A stretch of 64,000 nt of DNA from Bacteroidota bacterium (GCA_021324735.1 JAJPIO010000009.1:372001-436000); one strand, 5' to 3'. Counted from the first letter of the stretch, positions 43,369 to 51,924 are shown. The notes: generated by a model not told the origin, from the sequence alone. A program made the numbers and translations.

Positions 43369-43866
43369 TCAGGTAAAAATGATCTGCCCCCCGGCCGATT
43401 GTTCGTAAAACTCTCCTACAGTGAGCACCTTATCCATTTGAGGAATGAAGTCATCCTTCGTAAGATGGAACATGTCCACGGTGGCTTTGCAGGCATAGAT
43501 CCCTGCTCCGGCGTCATGGATCATTTCGAGGAATTCCGGAATGGGCGGAATATCGATCTTCTCCATTTCCTTGTTCATCATCCAGGTTGCGATAGCAGAC
43601 ATGCCGGGGATAGCCCCGAGGAGCGTCGGCATAGGCAATCCTTTCGCAGAAGGGACGCGCATCGCCGGATTTCCTACGGTCGCGACCCGAATCTTATCAT
43701 TGTAATTCTTTAGAACTCCGTAAAGCCCAAAGAACGTAAAGAAGAGATTTGCCTCGATCCCTTCCATGCGTGCACCGTTGGCCATGATAAGGCCAGGGTA
43801 GATCCCTTCGAGGGAGCCACGCGATACTACGATCGAAACCTTCGAGATGGGTTGAGAGCCGGTCAT
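43369..43866 (-). CDS. DsrE/DsrF-like sulfur-handling protein
   Basis: 165 residues of the DsrE2-type branch. It opens VSIVVSRGSLEGIYPGLIMANGARMEGIEANLFFTFFGLYGVLK. A long insert MRVPSAKGLPMPTLLGAIPGMSAIATWM follows, then the conserved Cys in DAGAGIYACKATVDMFHL, the likely persulfide-carrying residue. It ends QSAGGQIIFT. Family members carry and transfer sulfane sulfur. It is last in a three-gene minus-strand operon with a TusE-like and an SQR-like gene, 15 bases after the TusE-like stop. Confidence 0.85.
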   Translation of the reverse strand: MTGSQPISKVSIVVSRGSLEGIYPGLIMANGARMEGIEANLFFTFFGLYGVLKNYNDKIRVATVGNPAMRVPSAKGLPMPTLLGAIPGMSAIATWMMNKEMEKIDIPPIPEFLEMIHDAGAGIYACKATVDMFHLTKDDFIPQMDKVLTVGEFYEQSAGGQIIFT

Positions 43867-43881
43867 TGGGAGGCCTTTCTT

Positions 43882-44196
43882 TTATACGCAGCTTGCAGGT
43901 TTAGGATAGCCGGAAATTTTTGCGGCTTTCTTGATCGGGCCATTCGGAAAGAGCTCGTAGAGGTCCTTCGTCGGAATGCCACCGACCTTGTTCATACGCC
44001 GCATGCCGGGTACGACTCCTTTTTCCTGGAAATCATGATCGATGAAGTCGAGCACGCGCCAATGTGCCGGCGTCAGGGTAATACCTTCTTCTTCGGCAAT
44101 GGTAGCGGCGATGACCTTATTCCACTGTGAATGGTTGGTCATGTACCCTTCATCGTTCACGTCTATTGTTGTGCCGTTAATTTGTTTCTGTGCCAT
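43882..44196 (-). CDS. tusE: TusE/DsrC-family sulfur relay protein
   Basis: 104 residues, family length. NDEGYMTNHSQWNKVIAATIAEEEGITLTPAHWRVLDFIDHDF, GVVPGMRRMNKV and FPNGPIKKAAKISGYPKPASCV are typical. The penultimate Cys (CysA) of the flexible tail is present. The second Cys about ten residues earlier, needed in true DsrC of dissimilatory sulfite reduction, is absent. That favours a TusE-like or other sulfur-carrier role. Second gene of the operon, 22 bases after the SQR-like gene. Confidence 0.9.
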   Translation of the reverse strand: MAQKQINGTTIDVNDEGYMTNHSQWNKVIAATIAEEEGITLTPAHWRVLDFIDHDFQEKGVVPGMRRMNKVGGIPTKDLYELFPNGPIKKAAKISGYPKPASCV

Positions 44197-44218
44197 AGTA
44201 GAACCTTGTTGAACGGTG

Positions 44219-45484
44219 TTAATGCACGGCTTCCGCCGCGAGAATTTCTTGTGGTATGTGCTTGCCGGTGCGGCTCATTTTGTGATCGATGCCAGGCATC
44301 GGCTTCGCTTTGAGCAGCACGTTCCAATAGATCCATCGGAAAGCAAGCTTCCCAAGGTGGTTGATATGAGTCTCTTTTAAGAGAGAGAACGGGCCGATCC
44401 CAGGTAGCGGGAAAGTGCCGGGCACCGGCTGCAGATCGTAATTGAAATCGATCAGGAATGCTTTGTTGTACCCCGACTCGATATAGCAATTCGCATGGCC
44501 GTCGAAATCAGCTTCGAGCGGTTCGCCCTTCATGTAGTGAAGAATATTTTTCGTCAGCACTTCACTTTCGAAGTGTGCCACCGAGCCGGCTTTCGACGCT
44601 GGCAGATCGGTCGCATCGCCGATGACGAAGATATTCTCTTTTACTTTCGATTGAAGTGTGTTTTTATCGGTCGGTACGAAGTTAAGCTCGTCGCCAAAGC
44701 CGGAGCGTTCGATAACTTCGTCACCCATATTAGTGGGGATGGTAACGAGCAGGTCGTACGGTACTTCCTTATCGTCCCAGGATACGATCTTATGATTCTC
44801 GTTGTCAACTCGGGCGATATTAAACTCCGTAACGGTCCTGACCTTTTTCTCCGTAAGGAGATGTCCCATCACATCCGAACAGATCGGCTTCGTAAACGGC
44901 CCGGTGAGCGGCGTGACGTAGGTGAGTTCGGTTTTATCGCGAAGTCCACGTTCGGTGAGCCACCAATCGGCAAGGAACGTGAATTCTAATGGCGCGACCG
45001 GGCATTTGATCGGTAATTCGGTAATATGGACGACGAGACGCCCGCCCTTCCAGTTTTTCAGTGCTTCGCGCAAGGCAACGGCGCCTTCGAAGGTATAAAA
45101 ATCGAAAACCCGTTTACGCCAGTCATCGCCAAGTAATCCTTCTGTTTGCCCCGGTGCGGTTTTCGAACCAGTGGCAATGATAAGAATATTGTAGGGGAGT
45201 GTCATCCCGGAATGGAGGACCAGTTGGTTCGCTTCCGGCTCGATCCGGTCGACCTTAGCCTCTATATACTGTACGCCCTCGGGTATAAACTCCCGTTTCT
45301 GTTTTACGACGTCGTTCTCGGAATAGAGACCGAACGGCATAAACAGAAAGCCCGGTTGATAATAATGCTTTGGGTATTGATCGACAATGGTGATCTTCCA
45401 TTCTCGGAGGTCAACCTTTTTGCGAAGGTGGTTGGCCATCATGGTACCGGCGGTACCAGCACCTAAAATCACAAGTTGTTGCAT
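44219..45484 (-). CDS. Sulfide:quinone oxidoreductase-like flavoprotein
   Basis: 421 residues from ATG 45484 (GAGAG upstream; an in-frame TTG at 45490 is less likely). FAD-binding LVILGAGTAGTMMANHLRK, ILIIATGSK and the second FAD motif NIFVIGDATDLPASKAGSVAHFE are all clear. KCPVAPLEF carries one conserved Cys, and other Cys lie in FTKPICSD and HANCYIES. The C-terminal LAFRWIYWNVLLKAKPM helix could touch the membrane and quinone. Sulfide oxidation to sulfane sulfur passed to the TusE/DsrE partners is a reasonable operon role, but the SQR subtype was not determined. First gene of the operon. Confidence 0.85.
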   Translation of the reverse strand: MQQLVILGAGTAGTMMANHLRKKVDLREWKITIVDQYPKHYYQPGFLFMPFGLYSENDVVKQKREFIPEGVQYIEAKVDRIEPEANQLVLHSGMTLPYNILIIATGSKTAPGQTEGLLGDDWRKRVFDFYTFEGAVALREALKNWKGGRLVVHITELPIKCPVAPLEFTFLADWWLTERGLRDKTELTYVTPLTGPFTKPICSDVMGHLLTEKKVRTVTEFNIARVDNENHKIVSWDDKEVPYDLLVTIPTNMGDEVIERSGFGDELNFVPTDKNTLQSKVKENIFVIGDATDLPASKAGSVAHFESEVLTKNILHYMKGEPLEADFDGHANCYIESGYNKAFLIDFNYDLQPVPGTFPLPGIGPFSLLKETHINHLGKLAFRWIYWNVLLKAKPMPGIDHKMSRTGKHIPQEILAAEAVH

Positions 45485-45787
45485 GCCCAATCGCTCTCTT
45501 AGTTATTCTTAAGCGGATCCTGTCACATCCTACTGGACGCTTGACATCAAGGGAAAGGAAATGCCAATGAGAAAGAGTACCGAAATTGAATGGATTACGC
45601 GTTAGGTAACCTTACGGCCTGAGGACCCGAAGGCAGAATTTGACGGGAGGCGGTTAAAGGACTTTTCTACCGGTTACTTAAGAAAATCCTGAACATTCCT
45701 CTGGCGAGGGCGAAGCTATGTAGTCGAACACCGCCCATCTGAGGGGCCGTTCGGCCTGGCAATGCAGCGAGTGTTGCTAATTTCCTT
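45485..45787. other. Intergenic region between SQR operon and lipoprotein gene
   Basis: 303 bases with no believable open frame. The stretch 45610-45780 contains short complementary GC-rich words and could fold, but I could not match it to a known RNA family. It is the 5' region of the minus-strand SQR operon, so the operon promoter probably lies here. Confidence 0.4.
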
Positions 45788-46480
45788 TTATTTCCAGTCT
45801 ATCAATTCAGACATGTAAGACTCCTGTCTTCGCCGGCTAAACAGGGCCGAACTGATCTCTGGAAAACTTTCGACAAAGTAATGGATCGAAGGAGCGTAGA
45901 ACAGGCGCTCGTCATATCCCGCTTCGATCTCATACATTGAGTCGGATATTGTTCGTGTCAGTTCAAGAACGAACGCTCTATTCGCCGGCAGATGCAAGCC
46001 GACGGTGCTAATAGCGTAGCCGGTATCTGGCGCGATCGAATCCCACACGCTGATGTTCGTGGCAGAGTAAAACGTATCCTTCGTAAAGACGAAAGGCCGG
46101 TTCGAAGCAATCGGCACTGTGATCCACGGAAGGAGCGTAAACGAAGACTCCGAAGAGTATTGGACTAACGAATCGTGCTCTGGGTGAGTGTATAAGCTAA
46201 GATCGCCATTTGCCTCCCAGTTCAAATAGAATGTATCGATAACGCCGCGAGTGCTGTCGCGGATCATCGTCACATTATTTTTACCTGCGAAGCTAAGTCC
46301 TGTACCTAAGATCCGCTCGATCGTGGTATCGAATCCTTCATCGTAACGCGAATTCAGGAATTTAAATACGGTCGGATACGACGTAGTAGAAGCAGGTTCG
46401 GTGGTGTGTGAGCATGCCTCGAGGCCGAGGCAAATTATGATGATCGAAAGAGAAAGAGCTTTCGAGGACCGAGTATTCAT
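45788..46480 (-). CDS. Hypothetical lipoprotein
   Basis: 230 residues. The signal SLSIIIICLGLEACSH ends in a lipobox-like LEAC, so export and lipidation are likely. The body is beta-rich (FKFLNSRYDEGFDTTIERIL, GVIDTFYLNWEANGDLSLYTHPEHD, RAFVLELTRTISDSMYEIEAGYDERL) and not recognised. AAGGAGG lies eight bases before the ATG, inside a perfect hairpin that also pairs the start codon. Confidence 0.7.
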   Translation of the reverse strand: MNTRSSKALSLSIIIICLGLEACSHTTEPASTTSYPTVFKFLNSRYDEGFDTTIERILGTGLSFAGKNNVTMIRDSTRGVIDTFYLNWEANGDLSLYTHPEHDSLVQYSSESSFTLLPWITVPIASNRPFVFTKDTFYSATNISVWDSIAPDTGYAISTVGLHLPANRAFVLELTRTISDSMYEIEAGYDERLFYAPSIHYFVESFPEISSALFSRRRQESYMSELIDWK

Positions 46481-46501
46481 GTAAGTGACCCTCCTTACAT
46501 G
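46478..46501 (-). promoter_or_regulatory. Perfect inverted repeat over ribosome site and start codon
   Basis: Arms CATGTAAG (46478-46485) and CTTACATG (46494-46501) with an eight-base loop. In the minus-strand mRNA the loop and arm edge contain AGGAGGG, and the 3' arm contains the ATG. It could be an RNA hairpin limiting translation or a palindromic protein-binding site. Confidence 0.5.
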
Positions 46502-46538
46502 TAAAACAAACCTCAGTCATAAAAGAATTGCTTATTCA

Positions 46539-48596
46539 TTAACTCTTTCCGTTAAATGTCAAATACGTGTGGTCCGTCAGGCCTTTTTCGTATTCGTTCA
46601 GCATTCGCATCCCTTCGTTCGGACGAAGGCGATCGGACTTGATCGCTTCATCGATCTGCACTTTCATGCGGCGGACCAATTCCTTCTCGTGATATTGCGT
46701 CAGTTCAAGGACCTGTGAGATCGAATTGCCCGGGATCGTCTCTTCTATATAGAAGCCGGATTCCTCATCGGGATCGAGGAAAACGTGTGCTTCATTCACA
46801 CGCCCGAAAAGATTGTGTAGATCGCCCATGATGTCCTGATACGCGCCGGTCATAAAAAAGCCGACGTAATACGGTTCACCATTGTGTAGTGGATGGAGCG
46901 GAAGCGTCGTGCGGACATCTTTAATATCAGCAAACTTGGAGACCTTGCCGTCGGAGTCGCACGTGATGTCTACGAGTGTGCCGTGAATGGTCGGTGGCTC
47001 GTTCAGGCGATGGATCGGCATAATAGGGAAGATCTGTCCTAGTGCCCAATGATCGAGCAAGCTCTGGAAGACGGAGAAATTACAGAGGTACTGATCGGCG
47101 AGGTGCGGAGTCAGATCGGCAATTTCTTCCGGTATCTCGTCTTCGATATTCGGATCCTCGGCGCGGCGCTTATACAGCTCTACGATCTCTTCGACGATGT
47201 GCCAGTAGAAGGTTTCGATCTTAGCTTTGGTACGAAGATCGAGAATGCCGAGATCGAACGCGTTCTGCGAATCGTCTTTGATCTGCAGCGTGTCATGGAG
47301 CGCTTCGCGCGGATTCGTCTCCATCCAGTCCTTGATCTTCTGTAGCTGCTTGATCCACTTATGATCGGTGCGATGAACGCTAAGATCGTACTCGGCCTTG
47401 GTTTTTTCGATCGCGCCAAACACACGCACGACCAGAAGCGAGTGGTGCGCAACGATCGCGCGGCCTGACTCCGATACAATATGTGGATGGGGTACGGCTT
47501 CTTCATCGCAGACGTCCATAATATTGTAGACGGTGTCCGCGGCATATTCCTCCATCGTGTAGTTGGTGGAGGAGTGGAAGCTTGTTCGGCTGCCATCGTA
47601 GTCGACACCTAATCCGCCGCCTACGTCGATGTAGCGAATGCCGGTCAGCCCCATCTTGATCAGCTTCGCATAGTACCTGGTTGCTTCGCGCGTTGCGCGC
47701 TTGATGGAGAGAATATCTGGGATCTGGCTGCCGATGTGGAAATGAACGAGTTGCAGCGAATCGATCGCGTTCTCACTCTGAAGATAATCGATCGCCTCGA
47801 CCAGATCCATCGTCGAAAGACCGAACTTTGCGGATTCGCCGCCGGAGGTTGCCCAAATGCCCGTACTCTTTGCGGCCAGGCGAATTCGCACGCCAATGAT
47901 CGGCTTGACACCGATCTCTTTACCGACTTCAAGAATCGATTTTACTTCCTCGACCTTTTCGGCGATCATGATGACCTTTTTGCCGAGCTTATTGCCGAGA
48001 AGAGCAGTCCGAATAAAGGCAGTATCTTTATAGCCATTACAGATAATAATGGCCTCGTTATTATAATGGGTGGCGAGCGCAGCGAATAGCTCGGGCTTCG
48101 AGCCAGCCTCAAGGCCGTAATTAAAAGGTCGACCGGCATCCTCGATCTCCTCGACAACTTCCCGAAGCTGATTTACTTTGATCGGGAAGACACCGTAATA
48201 TCTGCCCTGATAATTCTGCTCTTTAATGGTATCGTTAAAAGCGCGGTTAAGCCCGATGACGCGGTCGCGGAGCAGGTCCTGAAATCGGATAACGAGCGGG
48301 AAGCGAAGGTCCCATTCTTCGGCATCTTTGATGACTTCCATAATATCGATGGAAGCACCCTGATCGCGCATTGGGGAGACGGTGACATTACCCTGCTTAT
48401 TAACGCCAAAATAGCCGAGTCCCCACCGGTCGATATTATAGGTTTCGACCGCATCGTCGATGGTCCATTCGGCCTTCGGCGTAAAATCGGCCGGAGTCAG
48501 GTCGCGAAGCGCGTCATGGCCATTTCCGGCCGGTACGTACTCGCGGAGTTCTTCCAGTTGTTGCTCGTGGGAGATAAGGGTGTTGCGGTCGGCCAT
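46539..48596 (-). CDS. speA: Biosynthetic arginine decarboxylase
   Basis: 685 residues, full family length; converts arginine to agmatine for polyamine synthesis. PLP-lysine region YYGVFPIKVNQLREVVEE, then NYGLEAGSKPEL, LVHFHIGSQI, YIDVGGGLGVDYDGS, PHIVSESGRAIVAHHS and a C-terminal GAYQDIMGDLHNLFGRVNEAHVF. Fold III (alanine racemase-like) barrel plus beta domain. The start at ATG 48596 has no strong ribosome site. It lies upstream of the lipoprotein gene on the same strand with 58 bases between. Confidence 0.96.
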   Translation of the reverse strand: MADRNTLISHEQQLEELREYVPAGNGHDALRDLTPADFTPKAEWTIDDAVETYNIDRWGLGYFGVNKQGNVTVSPMRDQGASIDIMEVIKDAEEWDLRFPLVIRFQDLLRDRVIGLNRAFNDTIKEQNYQGRYYGVFPIKVNQLREVVEEIEDAGRPFNYGLEAGSKPELFAALATHYNNEAIIICNGYKDTAFIRTALLGNKLGKKVIMIAEKVEEVKSILEVGKEIGVKPIIGVRIRLAAKSTGIWATSGGESAKFGLSTMDLVEAIDYLQSENAIDSLQLVHFHIGSQIPDILSIKRATREATRYYAKLIKMGLTGIRYIDVGGGLGVDYDGSRTSFHSSTNYTMEEYAADTVYNIMDVCDEEAVPHPHIVSESGRAIVAHHSLLVVRVFGAIEKTKAEYDLSVHRTDHKWIKQLQKIKDWMETNPREALHDTLQIKDDSQNAFDLGILDLRTKAKIETFYWHIVEEIVELYKRRAEDPNIEDEIPEEIADLTPHLADQYLCNFSVFQSLLDHWALGQIFPIMPIHRLNEPPTIHGTLVDITCDSDGKVSKFADIKDVRTTLPLHPLHNGEPYYVGFFMTGAYQDIMGDLHNLFGRVNEAHVFLDPDEESGFYIEETIPGNSISQVLELTQYHEKELVRRMKVQIDEAIKSDRLRPNEGMRMLNEYEKGLTDHTYLTFNGKS

Positions 48597-48748
48597 TCTC
48601 AGGAAAAAGTCAACGGAGATGCAAGGTATTGTGAGCGCAAACAGAGGAGAACGGCAATCGGTGCAAGGGAAGAGTAAAAATTTTCGGTACGGAAGAAACT
48701 TTGGGATGGGCTGAGGTCACATACGATAGTCCTTTAACAATATTTAAT

Positions 48749-49531
48749 ATGAGGAATAAAATTACACTTCCCATTTTTTTGGCTGCTGCTATCCTCGGAG
48801 GCTGTAAGAGTTCAACCACTGTAGAGAATGATGATCTGGGAACGCTCACTGGCAAAATCGCACTCATAGGGCTTAACTGCGATTCGCTTGCAAACAGAGC
48901 GGGCGCAACTGTTGCTATTGAGGGAACTGGCTTTTCTACACAAACGGATTCGACCGGTCATTGGACCATTAAAGGTATTCCAGCAGGCATTTATAATATT
49001 ATTATCTCAAAGCCGGGATTCGACACTGATCTTGTACCCGAGTATAATATTAGTGGTGTCGGAACTCAATTTTTGGTACATGAGGTAGCCCGAGTTAAGC
49101 TGATGGATTCGGTGATCATTTCTTCGATCTCTGCAACGGTAAAAGATTCGATCAGGACCTTCTATGTGGATTCCATTCAGATCAAAGATACAAATGGGCA
49201 TATCGATACTTCTATTATTGAAGTGCCTCGATCGGATACGGCCTATAGGGAATACGATTTATCGGTCTCCTTTGCTTTAAGCGGTCCGGATACTGCGATT
49301 TCTTTCGTACCCGATTATCATGTTGTAAATCCATCGGCGCCTTTCCAGTCGCATTCTGATCTTTCGCTGGCATCCACGATTTCTAAAGATCACATGCTCG
49401 TAGGGCATATTTCCATATTTACAGAGCATCCCTATAAGCTTACTGGAAATGTCTTCGTAATAACGACTACAACGGAATCTAGATGCGGTCCCGATTTTAA
49501 TACTGTATCGAAGACCTTTGTGTTACCATGA
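48749..49531 (+). CDS. Lipoprotein with carboxypeptidase-regulatory-like domain
   Basis: 260 residues from ATG 48749. This start gives a proper lipoprotein signal (KITLPIFLAAAILGGCKSS); an upstream in-frame ATG at 48701 would put 16 residues before it. The domain TLTGKIALIGLNCDSLANRAGATVAIEGTGF, then STGHWTIKGIPAGIYNIIISKPGF, is the CarboxypepD_reg/peptidase-associated beta sandwich common in Bacteroidota envelope proteins. The rest is beta-rich and unknown. It is 25 bases from the ECF sigma gene. Confidence 0.8.
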   Translation: MRNKITLPIFLAAAILGGCKSSTTVENDDLGTLTGKIALIGLNCDSLANRAGATVAIEGTGFSTQTDSTGHWTIKGIPAGIYNIIISKPGFDTDLVPEYNISGVGTQFLVHEVARVKLMDSVIISSISATVKDSIRTFYVDSIQIKDTNGHIDTSIIEVPRSDTAYREYDLSVSFALSGPDTAISFVPDYHVVNPSAPFQSHSDLSLASTISKDHMLVGHISIFTEHPYKLTGNVFVITTTTESRCGPDFNTVSKTFVLP

Positions 49532-49555
49532 GCACCCCAATGTGTTAGAATATGA

Positions 49556-50146
49556 ATGACTGACACTCGCCAGCGCGAATTTCTCGAGTTGTTGGAGCCC
49601 GTCTATGACCGGCTCTCCCGCTATGCGTTGGCCATTACTCGAAATGAAATGGATGCCGAAGACCTCGTCAGCGCTACCGTCCTCAAAGCATTCGAGCAAT
49701 TCGATAGGATCAAAGACAGCGAGCGATTTCTTCATTATTTGCTAACTATCGCTTCCCGATTACATAAGCGCCGCCGATATCGCGAGCGCAATAAAGTAGC
49801 CTATGATGCAGAACTTGCTACACTTCGCCAAGCAGATACACAAAGCCCTGAACAAGCAGCAGAACTTCGTATCGTAATGGATGCCCTGCAACGATTACCC
49901 GAGCGCATGCGCGAAACACTGGTGCTTTTCGAAGTTGCCGATCTTTCGTTGGAAGAGATTCGTGGAGTGCAGGGTGGTACACTGAGCGGAGTAAAATCCA
50001 GATTGCGGCGGGGACGAGAACTGCTTTCAAAGGCACTCGGAATTCCTCCGATCGAGCAATCACGCACTGCACGAAAAGAAAAAAGAATGATCTTTAGGGA
50101 AGAGGCGCCGATCCTACTTCTTGCGGAGGAAAGTTATGGCCGCTAA
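49556..50146 (+). CDS. ECF-type RNA polymerase sigma factor (second)
   Basis: 196 residues. Region 2: FLELLEPVYDRLSRYALAITRNEMDAEDLVSATVLKAFEQFDRI and FLHYLLTIASRLHKRRRYRER. Region 4: MDALQRLPERMRETLVLFEVADLSLEEIRGVQGGTLSGVKSRLRRGRELL. The C-terminal about 35 residues (EQSRTARKEKRMIFREEAP...) extend beyond region 4. The final codons overlap the next gene by 11 bases, and GGAGGAAAG inside it serves as that gene's ribosome site. Confidence 0.88.
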   Translation: MTDTRQREFLELLEPVYDRLSRYALAITRNEMDAEDLVSATVLKAFEQFDRIKDSERFLHYLLTIASRLHKRRRYRERNKVAYDAELATLRQADTQSPEQAAELRIVMDALQRLPERMRETLVLFEVADLSLEEIRGVQGGTLSGVKSRLRRGRELLSKALGIPPIEQSRTARKEKRMIFREEAPILLLAEESYGR

Positions 50147-51131
50147 GCAGTATCACGATCATATCGCTCACTTGCGCACCCGGCCTGTTCGACCCAGCTT
50201 CGAGCAGGTCACGCGATTGGTAGAAGGGCATGTGAAAGGCAAAAGCTTTGCCTTTGGTGTGCCGTCCGTAAAAGTGTTGGCTGTTTTGGTGGTGCTGGTT
50301 TCTATGGCTGGCGGGTACTGGTTATTTAATCCTGCAGGGCTCCGGCAACCTGTGGCAGCGCCGGGCATAAATTTTCAGGAAAAACCTAATGCAGCATTGT
50401 CAGTCGTAACATCATCAGTCCGCGGGACCTATACGTCGCCAAGGCCCCATACGTCCTACGGGACTGCAAAGCTATCCTCTCAGGAAGACCCGGCTCTTCA
50501 GGCAATACCATCTCTTCCTCAGTTTAGTCTGGCAGCCCGTGCCCCAGTTAGGCAAGCATTTTTCACACTTCAGGCACCAACTACATCTCTTGACACCGAA
50601 CAGCCATCCCAAAACCGCTACTTTCTTGAGGCCGGGGGATCTGCTGGCTTCCAACTCTCTGCCGATCCTGCCTATCATCTTGCTTCTTTTGGCGAGCCAT
50701 TTATTGCTGGTGGTTATGATCTCACGCAGAATATTTCGGTAGGTCTTGTTGGGGGAATGGAGACATTTATGGTCCGCCAAAATACCTATTCAACCGCGTT
50801 CCATGACACAACCTTTACTCACGACGGAAATACCTATCAGAATATCATTGGAAACGTGATAACAAGTCCGGTAGCGTCACAAAAGCAGGTGGCGTATGTA
50901 GGGGGAAGCGTTCGGTATTGGGTGAAGGGGAGCAGTCTTGTCCCATTCGCTGAACTGATGGCGGCCGGTTCGAACGAAGGAGCGATCGCCGGAGCAACAC
51001 TTGGAATGCAGGTTTTACGAAGTGGTAATATCTCGGTCGATGTTGCTGCTTCTCTTCGAGAGCTGTTCCCATCTTCCGGGGCGCCGTTTATGAAGGTAGG
51101 CGCCGGTGCAGCGCTTCGCTGGGATTTCTAG
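50136..51131 (+). CDS. Sigma-linked membrane protein with beta-barrel-like C-terminus
   Basis: 331 residues from ATG 50136, chosen for the GGAGGAAAG site five bases before it. N-terminal about 45 residues are basic and could be the anti-sigma part. One transmembrane helix follows (about 46-66, VKVLAVLVVLVSMAGGYWLF), then a Ser/Pro/Thr-rich linker to about 155. Residues 160-331 look like an outer-membrane barrel of OmpA-like size: YFLEAGGSAGFQL, PFIAGGYDLTQNISVGLVGGME, QVAYVGGSVRYWV, GAIAGATLGMQVL, and a terminal Phe (AALRWDF). The mix of inner-membrane helix and barrel-like strands in one chain is unusual. It overlaps the ECF gene by 11 bases. Confidence 0.65.
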   Translation: MAAKQYHDHIAHLRTRPVRPSFEQVTRLVEGHVKGKSFAFGVPSVKVLAVLVVLVSMAGGYWLFNPAGLRQPVAAPGINFQEKPNAALSVVTSSVRGTYTSPRPHTSYGTAKLSSQEDPALQAIPSLPQFSLAARAPVRQAFFTLQAPTTSLDTEQPSQNRYFLEAGGSAGFQLSADPAYHLASFGEPFIAGGYDLTQNISVGLVGGMETFMVRQNTYSTAFHDTTFTHDGNTYQNIIGNVITSPVASQKQVAYVGGSVRYWVKGSSLVPFAELMAAGSNEGAIAGATLGMQVLRSGNISVDVAASLRELFPSSGAPFMKVGAGAALRWDF

Positions 51132-51170
51132 AAAATAGCTCGGTCCCAAAATTTTTCCTCAATAATCGGG

Positions 51171-51178
51171 TATATTTG
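51171..51178 (+). promoter_or_regulatory. TATATTTG -7 box five bases before a lipoprotein ATG
   Basis: Exact TAnnTTTG match ending five bases before ATG 51184, giving a probably leaderless mRNA. Same geometry as at gatB and the GT39 gene. No clear -33 element. Confidence 0.5.
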
Positions 51179-51183
51179 CAGTG

Positions 51184-51837
51184 ATGTTGCGAATCCCCCG
51201 ATCAGTTTATCTTTTTGCCATCGTCGCATTTCTTGCCGGATGCGGAATATTCGGTAAGGCCGAGCGCAAGGTTGCGCTGTTGCCTCCTTATTCACCACAA
51301 CCGGACCTCTTAGGTGAAGATTATTTCCATTCACCGGCAGGGGATGTTGCCGCACGATATCCGAAAAACTGGCTGCATGTGGATATACGGACCATTCCAA
51401 TGCAGAACGTGCTCGAAGTCTATACGGATGAGGCGCGCTCCAAAGCTCTTGTATTAGCAGAGATCCCGGCCACGGCGGAATTCCGGCGCGAAGTAGAGCG
51501 TGATGGTATGGAGGCGCTGGCAAACCAGTCGTTCGCTTCAAAATCGGCGAAGGTCTCTGGCAAACTTGCCATTACGCGCCCGACGCAGATCTATAGCGAG
51601 AACGGGAAGCTTTTTGCGAGTTACGAATACGCGGAAGCAGCGTCGGATTCATTACATCGCAAAGAGAATCGGATCGTGCTGTTTACGACCGGTTCAAAGT
51701 TTTACGAGCTGGGTATGATCGAGTTAGAGGCGCCGCAGAGCACGATGGAACATGCTCAGAACTTCCGCATTTTAGAGTCTGTTATCGCGTCGCTCGAAGG
51801 CGTAGCCGAAGTTCAGGCCGACACAACGCTGGACTAA
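51184..51837 (+). CDS. Hypothetical lipoprotein
   Basis: 217 residues from ATG 51184; an in-frame GTG three bases earlier is possible. The signal peptide ends in lipobox LAGCGIF. The mature part contains FHSPAGDVAARYPKNWLHVDI, SKALVLAEIPATAEFRREVERDGMEALANQSF and FRILESVIASLEG. The pattern recalls PsbP/DUF1795-like 'user-friendly' sandwich domains that start with a membrane-lipid-like YPxNW segment, but assignment is tentative. It ends directly at a heptamer array. Confidence 0.7.
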   Translation: MLRIPRSVYLFAIVAFLAGCGIFGKAERKVALLPPYSPQPDLLGEDYFHSPAGDVAARYPKNWLHVDIRTIPMQNVLEVYTDEARSKALVLAEIPATAEFRREVERDGMEALANQSFASKSAKVSGKLAITRPTQIYSENGKLFASYEYAEAASDSLHRKENRIVLFTTGSKFYELGMIELEAPQSTMEHAQNFRILESVIASLEGVAEVQADTTLD

Positions 51838-51924
51838 AGTATGAATGATGAAGTATGAAGTATGAATTCTTAGATTTTTAGCTTCATCATTCAATTTTCT
51901 GACTTTTTACCTCATACTTCACTT
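51837..51924. repeat. 7-bp-period arrays in inverted orientation with 12-bp hairpin
   Basis: Left array AAGTATG, AATGATG, AAGTATG, AAGTATG (51837-51864). The right side has the complementary sense (CTTCATCATTCA at 51882-51893; CTCATAC, TTCACTT at 51911-51924). TGAATGATGAAG (51842-51853) and CTTCATCATTCA form a perfect 12-bp stem followed by ATTTTCTGACTTTTT, so it may also terminate the lipoprotein mRNA. Confidence 0.7.

Noticed and set aside
45610-45780. Possible structured RNA
   Set aside because: Some complementary GC-rich words are present, but I could not build a convincing fold or match a known family.
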